From the NCBI GenBank assembly GCA_964414675.1, contig CAYPYF010000004.1:8300-72299 (forward strand): a stretch of DNA of 64,000 nt, in the 5' to 3' direction. The DNA comes from W-Chloroflexi-9 sp964414675. GTDB taxonomy: Bacteria > Chloroflexota > Dehalococcoidia > UBA2979. Positions 1 through 8,093 of the stretch are shown in pieces. The notes beneath the pieces are model-generated. The model saw nothing but the letters and a program-made list of their open reading frames with translations. It was not told the DNA's origin and searched no databases. Each line of letters opens with the position of its first letter. Positions within the stretch are counted from its first letter, which is position 1. Position numbers and translations under genes: made by a program.

Positions 1-52
1 CAGCGCCGGCCCGCCCTCACCGCTGCCGCAAGCATCCCGAGGAGCAATAACC

Positions 53-694
53 ATGTCACTTGTCCGCGTCCAGAACTTCGCCATCTCACTCGATGGCTTC
101 GGCACCGGTGAACCTCAGACCCTGGAGGCGCCGTTCGGCCACGCTGGCGAGCGCCTGCATGAGTGGATGCTCGCCACCCGGTGGTGGCACGAGATGATGG
201 GCGAGTCCGGCGGCACCACCGGCATCGACGATGCCTTCGCGCGGCGATTCGCCGAGGGCGTGGGCGTCGAGATCATGGGCGCCCGGAAGTTCGGACCGCC
301 CGGATGGCACGAGGATCCCGAATGGAAGGGCTGGTGGGGGCCGAACCCGCCGTTCCACACGCCCGTGGTCGTCCTGACGCATCACACGCGCCCTCCGATC
401 GAGATGGAGGGCGGCACGACGTTCCACTTCCTGGATGCGGCGCCGGCTGAGGCGCTTGAGGTCGCACGGGAGGCCGCCGGCGGCCTGGACGTACGCCTGG
501 GCGGAGGAGCAACGGTCATCCGTTCCTTCCTCGCCGCGGGCCTCGTCGACCACCTGCATGTAGCAGTGGTCCCGATCCTGCTCGGCCGGGGTGAGTGCCT
601 CTGGGACGGGCTCGAGGGCCTCGAAGCCGACTACGACGTGGAGTCGACCCTCTCGCCCACCGGGGTCACCCACCTGAACTTCACCAGGCGCTGA
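53..694 (+). CDS. Dihydrofolate reductase-like (RibD C-terminal domain) protein
   Basis: A 213-residue protein of the RibD_C/DHFR-like NADPH-reductase fold. It opens with the strand-forming VRVQNFAISLDGF typical of the family and has the late glycine-rich GGGATVIRSFLAAGLVDHLHVAVVPILLGRGE block that closes the nucleotide-binding site. Members reduce pteridine- or flavin-like substrates, but the actual substrate is unknown here. An upstream GAGGAG 8 nt before the ATG supports the start. It converges with the HxlR regulator at 731, which suggests a stress-responsive oxidoreductase neighbourhood, though no direct link is visible. Confidence 0.85.
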   Translation: MSLVRVQNFAISLDGFGTGEPQTLEAPFGHAGERLHEWMLATRWWHEMMGESGGTTGIDDAFARRFAEGVGVEIMGARKFGPPGWHEDPEWKGWWGPNPPFHTPVVVLTHHTRPPIEMEGGTTFHFLDAAPAEALEVAREAAGGLDVRLGGGATVIRSFLAAGLVDHLHVAVVPILLGRGECLWDGLEGLEADYDVESTLSPTGVTHLNFTRR

Positions 695-730
695 GCCAGT
701 CGTCGGACGGGTCGCGAGTGGAGGGCCTGC

Positions 731-1114
731 CTACAGGCTCCCGCCGCGCTCGTCGTAACGCGCGCGGGCCGCATCCACGTCGTCCCGGTGCTCCTCGGCC
801 CAGCCGACCAGCGAACAGACCGTCGCAAGCAACGTCTCGCCGAGGGGGGTGAGCGCATAGTCGACGCGCGGGGGCACCACGGGATAGACGGTGCGCGTGA
901 CCAGGCCGTCCCGTTCGAGCCCACGCAGGGTCACGGTCAACATGCGCTGACTGATACCGTCGATCCCGCGTCGCAGCTCGCTGAAGCGGCGCGTCTCGCT
1001 ACCCAGCATGTGGATCACGTGCACCGACCATTTGTCGCCGACGCGGTCCAACACCTCTCGGACGTTGCACGCGTCCGGGGGCGCGGTGGGCATCTGCTGT
1101 CTCACGGTGGCCAT
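731..1114 (-). CDS. HxlR-family winged-helix transcriptional regulator
   Basis: A 127-residue one-domain HxlR regulator. The N-terminal CNVREVLDRVGDKWSVHVIHML block includes the cysteine conserved near the DNA-binding helix of redox-sensing HxlR proteins. It is followed by RFSELRRGIDGISQRMLTVTLRGLERDGLVTR, the recognition helix and wing. It is divergent from the YceI gene at 1242, with an inverted-repeat operator between them, so it probably represses or activates that gene and itself. Whether the single cysteine senses oxidants or electrophiles is inference. Confidence 0.92.
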   Translation of the reverse strand: MATVRQQMPTAPPDACNVREVLDRVGDKWSVHVIHMLGSETRRFSELRRGIDGISQRMLTVTLRGLERDGLVTRTVYPVVPPRVDYALTPLGETLLATVCSLVGWAEEHRDDVDAARARYDERGGSL

Positions 1115-1183
1115 CGGTTACCTCCCGGTGCCCGGGGCACTTCCATGTGCCGTCTTCACAACTCCGCCCAGGTCACTAATGAT

Positions 1184-1212
1184 GGTATCAGTTCCCAATC
1201 GGAACTAACACC
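1184..1212. promoter_or_regulatory. Probable HxlR operator (inverted repeat)
   Basis: Perfect core inverted repeat AGTTCC-CAATC-GGAACT at 1190-1206. It extends to 12-bp arms GGTATCAGTTCC and GGAACTAACACC with two mismatches. It lies between the divergent HxlR and YceI starts, 35 bp before the YceI ATG. A further half-site-like CTCGGAACC lies at about 1216. The position and symmetry fit a dimeric winged-helix regulator. Confidence 0.7.
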
Positions 1213-1241
1213 CCACTCGGAACCAAGAAGGAGACTCTGTC

Positions 1242-1781
1242 ATGACCACCTGGACCCTCGACCAGCAGCACCTGGACCTCGGCTTCTCCGCGAAGCACAT
1301 GATGGTCGCCACCGTGAAGGGACGCTTCGCGGGCGTCGAGGCAGCGATCGAGATCGACGAGGAGCGCCCGGAGGCCTCCAGCGTGCAAGCAGTTGTCTCG
1401 GCGGCGAGCATCACGACCGGCAACCCTGACCGGGACGCACACCTGAAGAGCGCGGACTTCCTGGACACCGACCAGTTCCCGGAAGTGAGGTTCTCCAGCA
1501 CGTCCGTGAAGCGAGCCGGTGAGCACGACTTCGAACTCGCGGGCGACCTCACGATCCGGGACGTGACGCGGCCTGTCGTGCTGAAGGGCGAGTTCACCGG
1601 CCCGGTGGCCAGCCCGTGGGGCGACCGTCGCGCCGGCTTCTCGCTCACCGGCGAGATCGACCGCGAGGACTTCGGCCTCACGTGGAACCAGGCGCTGGAG
1701 GCTGGAGGCGTGCTGGTGAGCCGCAAGGTCAAACTGCACGTGGACGCCGAGGTCTCGGCCGCCGTCGCCGCGGCAGCGTAG
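1242..1781 (+). CDS. YceI family lipocalin-like protein
   Basis: A 179-residue YceI-domain protein with no signal peptide, so cytoplasmic. Family hallmarks are WTLDQQHLDLGFSAKHMMVATVKGRF at the N-terminus, DRDAHLKSADFLDTDQFPEVRF in the middle and the C-terminal LTGEIDREDFGLTWN. YceI proteins form a beta-barrel that binds polyisoprenoid or amide lipids, and several are induced by acid or oxidative stress. An AAGAAGGAG ribosome site at 1225-1233 fixes the start. Control by the divergent HxlR gene is likely from the shared operator. Confidence 0.93.
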   Translation: MTTWTLDQQHLDLGFSAKHMMVATVKGRFAGVEAAIEIDEERPEASSVQAVVSAASITTGNPDRDAHLKSADFLDTDQFPEVRFSSTSVKRAGEHDFELAGDLTIRDVTRPVVLKGEFTGPVASPWGDRRAGFSLTGEIDREDFGLTWNQALEAGGVLVSRKVKLHVDAEVSAAVAAAA

Positions 1782-1798
1782 GACGGCGCACGACCGGG

Positions 1799-1829
1799 CG
1801 GCTCGGTGGGCCTCTTGCTCACCGGGCCG
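1799..1829 (+). terminator. Hairpin after the YceI gene, possible terminator
   Basis: CGGCTCGGTG (1799-1808) can pair with CACCGGGCCG (1820-1829), ten pairs with one G-U, across an 11-nt loop. It lies 18 bp after the YceI stop. It lacks a long T-tract, so it may be a weak intrinsic terminator or a 3'-end stabiliser. Confidence 0.4.
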
Positions 1830-1949
1830 TCTCCGTCGCAGTGAGCGGCGTCGCACCGTCCGGGGAAGGCGCCGGGAGGCTCAGGAGGACTCCGTCCGGC
1901 CCGACAGCCACCGGGATATTCCTCGTTATGCCCTGCGCTACTCGTCCAT

Positions 1950-1979
1950 ATGAAGTGAAGGGCTTCATGTGACGTGAAG
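1950..1979. promoter_or_regulatory. Candidate TetR operator with repeated TGAAG/CTTCA arms
   Basis: Four copies of one pentamer lie just before the TetR gene: TGAAG at 1951 and 1956, CTTCA at 1963 and TGAAG at 1975. They form ATGAAG-N7-CTTCAT (1950-1968) and CTTCA-N7-TGAAG (1963-1979), two overlapping dyads with equal 7-bp spacing. This geometry fits autoregulation by the TetR protein encoded from 2007. Confidence 0.5.
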
Positions 1980-2006
1980 GGCAAGTTGCAGGCGGGAGTA
2001 GCATTC

Positions 2007-2633
2007 GTGTTCAGCAGGTCAGCCAAGTGTCAGGTCACCCGCTTGCACAGCCACGACACCACCCGCGCTGAGATCGCCCGGGCCGCGATCCGAGCCTTCC
2101 TGCGGAACGGATTCGACGGCACCACCGTGGACGACATTGCTGCGGCCGCGGGCATCTCGCGGAGGACCTACTTCCGCTACTTCGGCAGCAAGGACGAGTC
2201 GCTGCTCTCCGGCATGCAGGAGTTGGGGATCCTCGTAGCGGAGGCGCTGCGACGCATGCCGACCTCGGCCCCCCCGCTCACCGCGCTGCGCGATGCCTAC
2301 CTGGAGGTCGAGGCCTCCCTCGCGGAGTTCCCGGACCGGCAGCGCGCGCTGGGCAAGATGCTGCGCACGAACCCGCGCGTGCACGGCGCCCTCATGCTCG
2401 TGCAGCTCGAGTGGGTCGAAGACCTGACCGAGGTCCTGACGAGCCGCCACGACGGCGAGGAACTGGTGAGCGACCGTCTGCTGGCCCACATGGCGATGGA
2501 TGCGTGGAACCTCGCCATCGACCGCTGGTTGGACGAGCCGGGATCGAGCCTCCACGCGCAGGCGGTCCACACGTTCGGTGCACTGATGGCGCTGATGCCG
2601 GGCGCCGGGACCGCCGACGGCACCGCCGAGTAG
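2007..2633 (+). CDS. TetR/AcrR family transcriptional regulator
   Basis: About 208 residues from GTG 2007. The helix-turn-helix is TRAEIARAAIRAFLRNGFDGTTVDDIAAAAGISRRTYFRYFGSKDE near the N-terminus. The rest is a helical ligand-binding and dimerisation domain without strong family identity. A longer frame from GTG 1974 is possible, but GTG 2007 has GGGAG about 9 nt upstream and does not run through the dyad repeats. No adjacent enzyme or pump is obvious, so its target may be itself. Confidence 0.88.
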   Translation: MFSRSAKCQVTRLHSHDTTRAEIARAAIRAFLRNGFDGTTVDDIAAAAGISRRTYFRYFGSKDESLLSGMQELGILVAEALRRMPTSAPPLTALRDAYLEVEASLAEFPDRQRALGKMLRTNPRVHGALMLVQLEWVEDLTEVLTSRHDGEELVSDRLLAHMAMDAWNLAIDRWLDEPGSSLHAQAVHTFGALMALMPGAGTADGTAE

Positions 2634-2741
2634 CACGCACCCCACCACAGCGGGCCGTCCTTCCTCGGCGGGTACTATGCTTGGCGTGCCACGCGGCGCG
2701 GAGCGATTCCGCACTCGCCCGCACCGACGACCGGGGGAACC

Positions 2742-3656
2742 ATGGCGGACTTCGAGGCACTCCGGATTGCTCAGCAGCCGCACCTGCGGCAGCCGATCCT
2801 GATCGCCGGGTTCGCCGGCTGGAACGACGCCGGCGAGGCCGCGAGCAGCGCCGTGCGCTTCATCCAGCGCCGCTGGCGCACGGACACGATCGCGGAGATC
2901 GACCCGGAGTACTTCTACGACTTCACGCAGATGCGCCCCCAGGTCCGCCTGAAGGACGGTGAGCGCACCGTGGAGTGGCCCCCCAACATCTTCAGCGCAA
3001 AGCGCGTGGAGCACCTGGACCGCGACGTGATCCTGCTCTCCGGTGTCGAGCCTCACCTCGCGTGGCGCTCGTACGTCGAAGCGATCCTGGACATCTGCGA
3101 GCGGTTCCAGGTCGCCGGGGTGATCCTCCTCGGCGCCCTCCTCGGCGAGGCGAGCCACGCGAAGCCGGTCCGCGTGAGCGGGTCGGCGACCGCAGAGTGG
3201 CTCGGCGACGCGCTCAGCCTCGGCGAGCGCACGCGGTCCACCTACCAGGGGCCGACCGGCATCGTGGGCGTGCTGTCCACGATGCTGCGCGACAAGGGCA
3301 TCCCGACGGCGTCGCTCTGGGCAAACATCCCGTTTTATGTCCAGCGCACCCCCAATCCAAAAGGCTCCCTCGCCCTGCTCGAGCGCCTCAACAGCGGGTT
3401 CGACCTCCAACTGACGCTCCATGACCTCGAGGTCTTCGCCGCCCGGTTCGAGGCGCAGGTCGCCGCCGACATCGAGCAGAACCCCGAGGTCGCCGAGTAC
3501 GCCCGCCGCGTCGCGGACGCCGTCGACGAGGCGGAAGACGAGTCCGAGGTCCCGGAGGACGAACCGGACGAGCCCGAAGAGCTTCCGGACGCCGCCTCGA
3601 TGGTCGAGGACCTCGAGCGGTTCCTGCGTGAGCAACGCGGCGGGGACGCCTCGTAG
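2742..3656 (+). CDS. PAC2 family protein
   Basis: A 304-residue PAC2 (proteasome assembly chaperone-like) protein. It has the typical N-terminal PILIAGFAGWNDAGEAASSAV, a central GVILLGALLGEASHAKPVRVSG and GPTGIVGVLSTMLRDKGIPTASLWANIPFYV. The C-terminal 60 residues are strongly acidic (EAEDESEVPEDEPDEPEE), followed by a short helix. PAC2 proteins occur in actinobacteria and other high-GC bacteria, and their role is unresolved. GGGGG precedes the ATG. It sits directly before the pyr promoter on the same strand but is probably a separate transcript. Confidence 0.88.
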   Translation: MADFEALRIAQQPHLRQPILIAGFAGWNDAGEAASSAVRFIQRRWRTDTIAEIDPEYFYDFTQMRPQVRLKDGERTVEWPPNIFSAKRVEHLDRDVILLSGVEPHLAWRSYVEAILDICERFQVAGVILLGALLGEASHAKPVRVSGSATAEWLGDALSLGERTRSTYQGPTGIVGVLSTMLRDKGIPTASLWANIPFYVQRTPNPKGSLALLERLNSGFDLQLTLHDLEVFAARFEAQVAADIEQNPEVAEYARRVADAVDEAEDESEVPEDEPDEPEELPDAASMVEDLERFLREQRGGDAS

Positions 3657-3709
3657 GCCTGATCTGCGTCCTCTTGCACAGAAATGCTCATGCTGTTCAT
3701 CGGTAGGGG

Positions 3710-3738
3710 TTGAGCCTCCGCGTCGCCGCGGGTATGCT
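3710..3738 (+). promoter_or_regulatory. Promoter of the pyrimidine operon
   Basis: TTGAGC at 3710-3715 and TATGCT at 3733-3738 are separated by 17 bp, a good sigma-70-type pair. Transcription would start near 3745, 16 nt before the PyrR-binding stem, giving a leader of about 190 nt. Confidence 0.65.
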
Positions 3739-3760
3739 TCGAACCACTCGTCCGCGTTTG

Positions 3761-3790
3761 CTTTAAGCCGGTCCAGCGAGGCCGGGAAGG
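3761..3790 (+). promoter_or_regulatory. PyrR-binding anti-antiterminator stem-loop
   Basis: The leader contains TCCAGCGAGGCC at 3772-3783, matching the known PyrR-loop consensus UCCNGNGAGGYU. It is flanked by CTTTAA-GCCGG on the left and CCGGG-AAGG on the right, the usual lower and upper stems. With UMP or UTP bound, PyrR should stabilise this stem and so allow the downstream terminator to form. Confidence 0.85.
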
Positions 3791-3866
3791 AACGCTCCGC
3801 ATGGATACGCTGCGCCTCGGCGCCCTTCTCTCCACGCACCCGCCTCAGCGGTCCGATCGCGATTTC

Positions 3867-3894
3867 CCCTCCCCGATCCGTGGGAGGGTTTTTT
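3867..3894 (+). terminator. Intrinsic terminator (attenuator) before pyrR
   Basis: CCCTCCC (3867-3873) and GGGAGGG (3882-3888) form a 7-bp GC stem with an 8-nt loop, followed at once by six T (3889-3894). It lies 41 bp before the chosen pyrR ATG and after the PyrR-binding stem. This is the classic arrangement for transcription attenuation. Confidence 0.9.
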
Positions 3895-3934
3895 GTGCCC
3901 CCGTCCAGTCGCGCCTCAGCGGGGACGGTGCCCG

Positions 3935-4474
3935 ATGGTGAACAGCGCGCCGATCCTGGACACGCAGGCCGTACGCCGCACCCTGCGCCGCCTCGCCCAC
4001 GAGATCGTGGAGGCCAACCAGGGCGTCGACGACCTCGTGCTGGTCGGCATCCAGCGCGGCGGCGCGGCCATCGCCCAGCGCATCGCCTCGGACATCGCGG
4101 AGATCGAGGGCGCCCGGCCCGGCCTCGGCACGCTGGACGTGACGCTGCACCGCGACGACCTGGACCGGCGGCGCCCGACCCCGCAGCCCTCCGCGCTCCC
4201 CGACATCGACGGGCGCGTCGTAGTGCTGGTGGACGACGTGCTGATGACGGGGCGCACCATCCGGGCGGCGCTGGACGCCCTCAACGACTTCGGGCGGCCT
4301 CGGATCGTCCGGCTCGCGGTCCTCGTGGACCGCGGCCACCGCGAGCTTCCCATCCGCGCCGACATCGTCGGCAAGAACATCCCGACCGCACGCGAGGACA
4401 ACGTCCGCGTGCTCCTGCAGGAGGAGGACGGCCGCGACGCGGTGATCGTCCTCCCCGGGAGGATCGAGTCATGA
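3935..4474 (+). CDS. pyrR: Bifunctional pyr operon regulator / uracil phosphoribosyltransferase PyrR
   Basis: PyrR binds pyr mRNA and attenuates transcription when uridine nucleotides are abundant; many also convert uracil plus PRPP to UMP. The PRPP loop is clear in VVVLVDDVLMTGRTIRAAL, and the family motifs VLVGIQRGGAAIAQRIA and VLVDRGHRELPIRADIVGKNIPTA are intact. ATG 3935 gives 179 residues, the usual size. A longer frame starting in the attenuator T-tract is rejected. The stop overlaps the pyrB start (ATGA). The upstream leader has its own binding site, so it is autoregulated. Confidence 0.95.
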   Translation: MVNSAPILDTQAVRRTLRRLAHEIVEANQGVDDLVLVGIQRGGAAIAQRIASDIAEIEGARPGLGTLDVTLHRDDLDRRRPTPQPSALPDIDGRVVVLVDDVLMTGRTIRAALDALNDFGRPRIVRLAVLVDRGHRELPIRADIVGKNIPTAREDNVRVLLQEEDGRDAVIVLPGRIES

Positions 4475-5505
4475 CCTCAACGGCGCCCGCGACCACCGCC
4501 ACGGACGGCCAGCGTCCCGGCGGCGCCTGGAACCACCACCATGTGCTCGACCTCGACGACTTCTCCGTCGACGAGATCGAGACCGTCCTCCACCTGGCGG
4601 ACCGGATGCGCGAGGTCCTCGATCGGCGCATTGCCCGGATGCCGGCGCTGCGCGGGTTCACCGTGGTGAACCTGTTCTACGAGCCCTCCACCCGCACCCG
4701 GGTCTCGTTCGAACTCGCGGGGAAGGTGCTCGGCGCGGACGTCATCAGCGTGACCGCCAGCACCTCCTCGGTGGTCAAGGGCGAGAGCCTGATCGACACG
4801 GTGCGCACGCTGCGGGCGATGCGCGCCGACGCGATCGTGATGCGCCACAGCATCGCGGGCGCGCCCTACCTTGCCGCGACGAACACGGACGCCTCGATCA
4901 TCAACGCCGGCGACGGGGCACACGCCCATCCGACGCAGGCGCTCCTGGACCTCTACACCATCAAGAGCCGGCTCGGCGGCATCGCGGGCAAGCGCGTCGT
5001 CATGATCGGCGACATCAGCCACTCCCGGGTCGCACGCTCGGACATGTGGGGCCTCGCGGCGATGGGCGCCGAGGTGGTGCTCTGCGGCCCGCCGACGCTG
5101 CTGCCTCGAGGACTGCGCGCGCAGGACCGGCCCGTGCATGCGGAGTCGGCGCTGCCGCACGTCACCATCGAGACCGACATCGACCGCGCGATCGAGGGCG
5201 CGGACGTCGTGATGGCGCTGCGACTCCAGAGCGAGCGCCAGCAGGGCGGCCTCCTCCCCTCGATCCGCGAGTACGCCCAGCTCTACCAGGTCACGGAGAA
5301 GCGCCTCGCGAAGGCGAAGCCGGACCACGTGCTGATGCACCCCGGCCCGAAGAACGAGGGCATCGAGATCGCCGGCTCGGTCGCGGCAGGCCAGCACTCG
5401 ATCATCGAGGAGCAGGTCACGAACGGCGTCGCCATCCGGATGGCGCTGCTCTACCTCCTGTCCGGACGCAACGACCTCCCCGGGGACAGCGAGGCGCGCG
5501 CGTGA
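4471..5505 (+). CDS. pyrB: Aspartate carbamoyltransferase catalytic subunit
   Basis: Joins carbamoyl phosphate and L-aspartate to N-carbamoyl-aspartate, the committed pyrimidine step. The carbamoyl-phosphate site FYEPSTRTRVSFELAGKVLG is present, as are MRHSIAGAPYLAA, NAGDGAHAHPTQALLDL and MHPGPKNEGIEI. It is 344 residues, with a roughly 25-residue N-terminal extension (TSTAPATTATDGQRPGG) beyond the usual start. No pyrI lies nearby, so a non-allosteric trimer or a complex with PyrC is likely. It overlaps pyrR by 4 bp and pyrC by 4 bp, implying translational coupling. Confidence 0.96.
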   Translation: MTSTAPATTATDGQRPGGAWNHHHVLDLDDFSVDEIETVLHLADRMREVLDRRIARMPALRGFTVVNLFYEPSTRTRVSFELAGKVLGADVISVTASTSSVVKGESLIDTVRTLRAMRADAIVMRHSIAGAPYLAATNTDASIINAGDGAHAHPTQALLDLYTIKSRLGGIAGKRVVMIGDISHSRVARSDMWGLAAMGAEVVLCGPPTLLPRGLRAQDRPVHAESALPHVTIETDIDRAIEGADVVMALRLQSERQQGGLLPSIREYAQLYQVTEKRLAKAKPDHVLMHPGPKNEGIEIAGSVAAGQHSIIEEQVTNGVAIRMALLYLLSGRNDLPGDSEARA

Positions 5506-6845
5506 CCACCATCGCCATCCACAACGGACGTGTGATCGACCCGGCCCTCGGGCAGGACGGCATCGCCGATGTCGTGCTCGTCGACGGGCGCATCGCGCGC
5601 GTCGGGCCCGGCGAGGGCGACGCCGTGATCGACGCGGAGCGCATCGACGCGACCGGCCTCGTGGTCGCGCCCGGGTTCGTGGACCTCCACACGCATCTGC
5701 GCGAGCCGGGCTTCGAGGGCAAGGAGACGATCCGCACCGGCACGCTGGCCGCGGCGCGCGGCGGCTACACCACGGTGTGCGCGATGCCGAATACCAGTCC
5801 TCCCCTCGACAGCCGCGCCGCCATCGAGTCAGTGCTCCGGGAGGTCGAGGCCTCGGCGAGCGTGCGCGTCCTCCCGATCGGCACGATCACCGTCGGCCGC
5901 CTCGGCAAGGAGCTCTCGCCGCAGGGCGAACTCCAGGCGGCGGGCGTCGTGGCGCTCTCGGACGACGGGGATGCCGTCGCTGACCCGAGCCTGATGCGCC
6001 ACGCCCTGGAGTACTCGACGCGGTTCAACCTCCCGGTCGCGCAGCACTGCGAAGACCCGAGCCTGGTGCGAGACGGCCAGATGCACGAGGGCTGGGTCGC
6101 GACCCGCCTCGGACTCCGCGGACGGCCGGCGAGCGCCGAGGAGACGATGGTCGCGCGGGACATCGCGCTCGCGGAGCTGGTGGGCGCGCACCTGCACATC
6201 TGCCACGTGTCCACGGCCGGCTCGGTCGCCCTCATCGCCGCCGCCCGCGAGCGCGGCGCGCGCATCACGGCGGAGGTCACCCCCCACCACCTGACGCTGA
6301 CGCACGAAGAGGTCGCCTTCAGGGACGACTACGTCCGCATTGGCTACAACACGAACGCCAAGGTGAACCCTCCGCTCCGCGAGGAGGCCGACCTCGTGGC
6401 CCTCGCGAACGCGCTGCGCGACGGCGTGATCGACGCGATCGCGACGGACCATGCCCCCCACGGCGTCAACGACAAGGCGATCGAGTTCGACCTCGCTGCG
6501 CCGGGACTCACGATGCTGGAGACGGCATTCGGGCTGAGCATGCGGCTGGTGCACGACGGCACGCTGCGTTTGCCCACACTGATCGAACGCCTGACCATCG
6601 GGCCAGTGCGGACCTGGCGCCTCGACGAGATCCCTGGCCTCCAGGGACTCGGAACGCTGGCGCCGGGCGCCCTCGGTGATGTCACGATCCTCGATCCTGA
6701 CGCGGCCTGGACCGTGGACCCGGAGGCGTTCGCGTCCAAGGGGAAGAACACGCCCCTGGGCGGGAAGGTGCTGAAGGGCCGGGTGGTCGCGACGATCGCG
6801 AACGGCCGCATCGTGCACGAGACGGAACGGATGGTCGCGCTGTAG
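5502..6845 (+). CDS. pyrC: Dihydroorotase
   Basis: Cyclises carbamoyl-aspartate to dihydroorotate. It is a 447-residue class I amidohydrolase from GTG 5502, whose GTGA overlaps the pyrB stop. Metal-binding motifs are visible: DLHTHLREPG near residue 60, PVAQHCEDPSL, HLHICHVSTAGS and AIATDHAPH with the catalytic aspartate. The substrate loop TPHHLTLTHEEV and GYNTNAKVNPPLR are also present. The gene order pyrB-pyrC with overlapping ends fits a stable ATCase-DHOase complex, though that is inference. Confidence 0.96.
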   Translation: MTTIAIHNGRVIDPALGQDGIADVVLVDGRIARVGPGEGDAVIDAERIDATGLVVAPGFVDLHTHLREPGFEGKETIRTGTLAAARGGYTTVCAMPNTSPPLDSRAAIESVLREVEASASVRVLPIGTITVGRLGKELSPQGELQAAGVVALSDDGDAVADPSLMRHALEYSTRFNLPVAQHCEDPSLVRDGQMHEGWVATRLGLRGRPASAEETMVARDIALAELVGAHLHICHVSTAGSVALIAAARERGARITAEVTPHHLTLTHEEVAFRDDYVRIGYNTNAKVNPPLREEADLVALANALRDGVIDAIATDHAPHGVNDKAIEFDLAAPGLTMLETAFGLSMRLVHDGTLRLPTLIERLTIGPVRTWRLDEIPGLQGLGTLAPGALGDVTILDPDAAWTVDPEAFASKGKNTPLGGKVLKGRVVATIANGRIVHETERMVAL

Positions 6846-6873
6846 CGCGACGGTGACGGCGGGAAGGCAACGC

Positions 6874-8013
6874 GTGAGTCTGCTGAACGGAACCACCAGG
6901 CCCCCGGCGCGACTCGTCCTGGCGGACGGACGCGTCTTCGAGGGCATCGGCGTGGGGGCTGAGGGCCACGCGACCGGCGAGGTGGTGTTCACCACCTCCA
7001 TGACCGGCTACCAGGAGGCCCTGACCGACCCCTCGTTCCGCGGCCAGATCCTCAGCATGACGTTCCCCCTCCAGGGCAACTACGGCACCAGCGAGTTCTC
7101 CGACGAGAGCGCGGACATCCAGGTGCGCGGCTTCGTGGTGCGCGAGATGACGGACCTCCCGTCGCACTGGCGCTCCGTCCAGACGCTGCACGCCTACCTC
7201 GCCGAGCGTGGCATCCCCGGGATCGCGGAGGTGGACACGCGCGCCCTCACCCGCCACCTCCGCTCGCGCGGCGTCGTGATGGGCACTATCACGCGCACCG
7301 AGACGCCCGAGGCCGCCCTCGCGCGGCTCAACGCCGAGCCCGACTACGCGAGCATCGATTATGTCTCGCGCGTCTCGACGCCCGCCGCCTACGACTTCGA
7401 GGATCCACGCGTACCCCTCGGCGTGTCGCCGGACGGCAGCGCGCCGCACGTCGTCGTGCTGGACCTCGGCGTGAAGCGCAACATCATGCGCATCCTGCGC
7501 GGCCGTGGCTGCACCGTGACGGCCGTCCCGCACGACACCGACGCGGAGACGATCCTCTCGCTGCGCCCGGACGGGGTACTCCTCTCCCCCGGCCCCGGCG
7601 ACCCGATGCTCCTCGACCATGTCGTAAGCACGGCGAAGGGGCTCGTGGGACGGACGCCGGTGATGGGCATCTGCCTGGGCCACCAGGTGATCGGCCGCGC
7701 GTTCGGTGCGGATACCTTCAAGCTGAAGTTCGGCCACCGGGGCGCCAACCACCCGGTCATGGACCAGCTCACCGGGCGCGTCCACATCACGTCGCAGAAC
7801 CACGGGTTCGCGGTGGATGGTGACAAACTGGGAGCCGCCATCGAGGTGTCACAGGTGCACCTCAACGACGGCACCGTGGAGGGCCTGCAACACCGGGAGG
7901 AACCGGTGTTCACCATCCAGTACCACTCGGAGGCCTCGCCGGGGCCGAACGACACCGAGTACCTGTTCGACCGGTTCCTCGAGTCCGTGCGATCCTTGCG
8001 CACCACCGCGTGA
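6874..8013 (+). CDS. carA: Carbamoyl-phosphate synthase small (glutaminase) subunit
   Basis: Hydrolyses glutamine and channels ammonia to CarB. The N-terminal LVLADGRVFEGIGVGAEG and TGYQEALTDPS blocks and the class I amidotransferase domain are intact. The latter has GICLGHQVIGRAFGADTFKLKFGHRG with the nucleophilic cysteine, and IQYHSEASPGP with the catalytic histidine and acidic partner. GTG 6874 is chosen over GTG 6853 because GGGAAGG at 6861-6867 is correctly spaced, giving 379 residues. Two unrelated genes separate it from carB. Confidence 0.95.
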   Translation: MSLLNGTTRPPARLVLADGRVFEGIGVGAEGHATGEVVFTTSMTGYQEALTDPSFRGQILSMTFPLQGNYGTSEFSDESADIQVRGFVVREMTDLPSHWRSVQTLHAYLAERGIPGIAEVDTRALTRHLRSRGVVMGTITRTETPEAALARLNAEPDYASIDYVSRVSTPAAYDFEDPRVPLGVSPDGSAPHVVVLDLGVKRNIMRILRGRGCTVTAVPHDTDAETILSLRPDGVLLSPGPGDPMLLDHVVSTAKGLVGRTPVMGICLGHQVIGRAFGADTFKLKFGHRGANHPVMDQLTGRVHITSQNHGFAVDGDKLGAAIEVSQVHLNDGTVEGLQHREEPVFTIQYHSEASPGPNDTEYLFDRFLESVRSLRTTA

Positions 8014-8093
8014 GCGCCTGAGCGCAGGCGTCCGTCCATCCCGCGGCTCACCACGGAGCGCCGCAACGAGAGCGAAGATCCAGGAGGATCCCC

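Noticed and set aside
2019..3839. 606-codon open frame on the minus strand opposite TetR and PAC2
   Set aside because: Shadow of two well-identified plus-strand proteins, with no recognisable motif.
3893..3934. Upstream TTG start for pyrR
   Set aside because: It lies within the terminator T-tract and adds residues not typical of PyrR.
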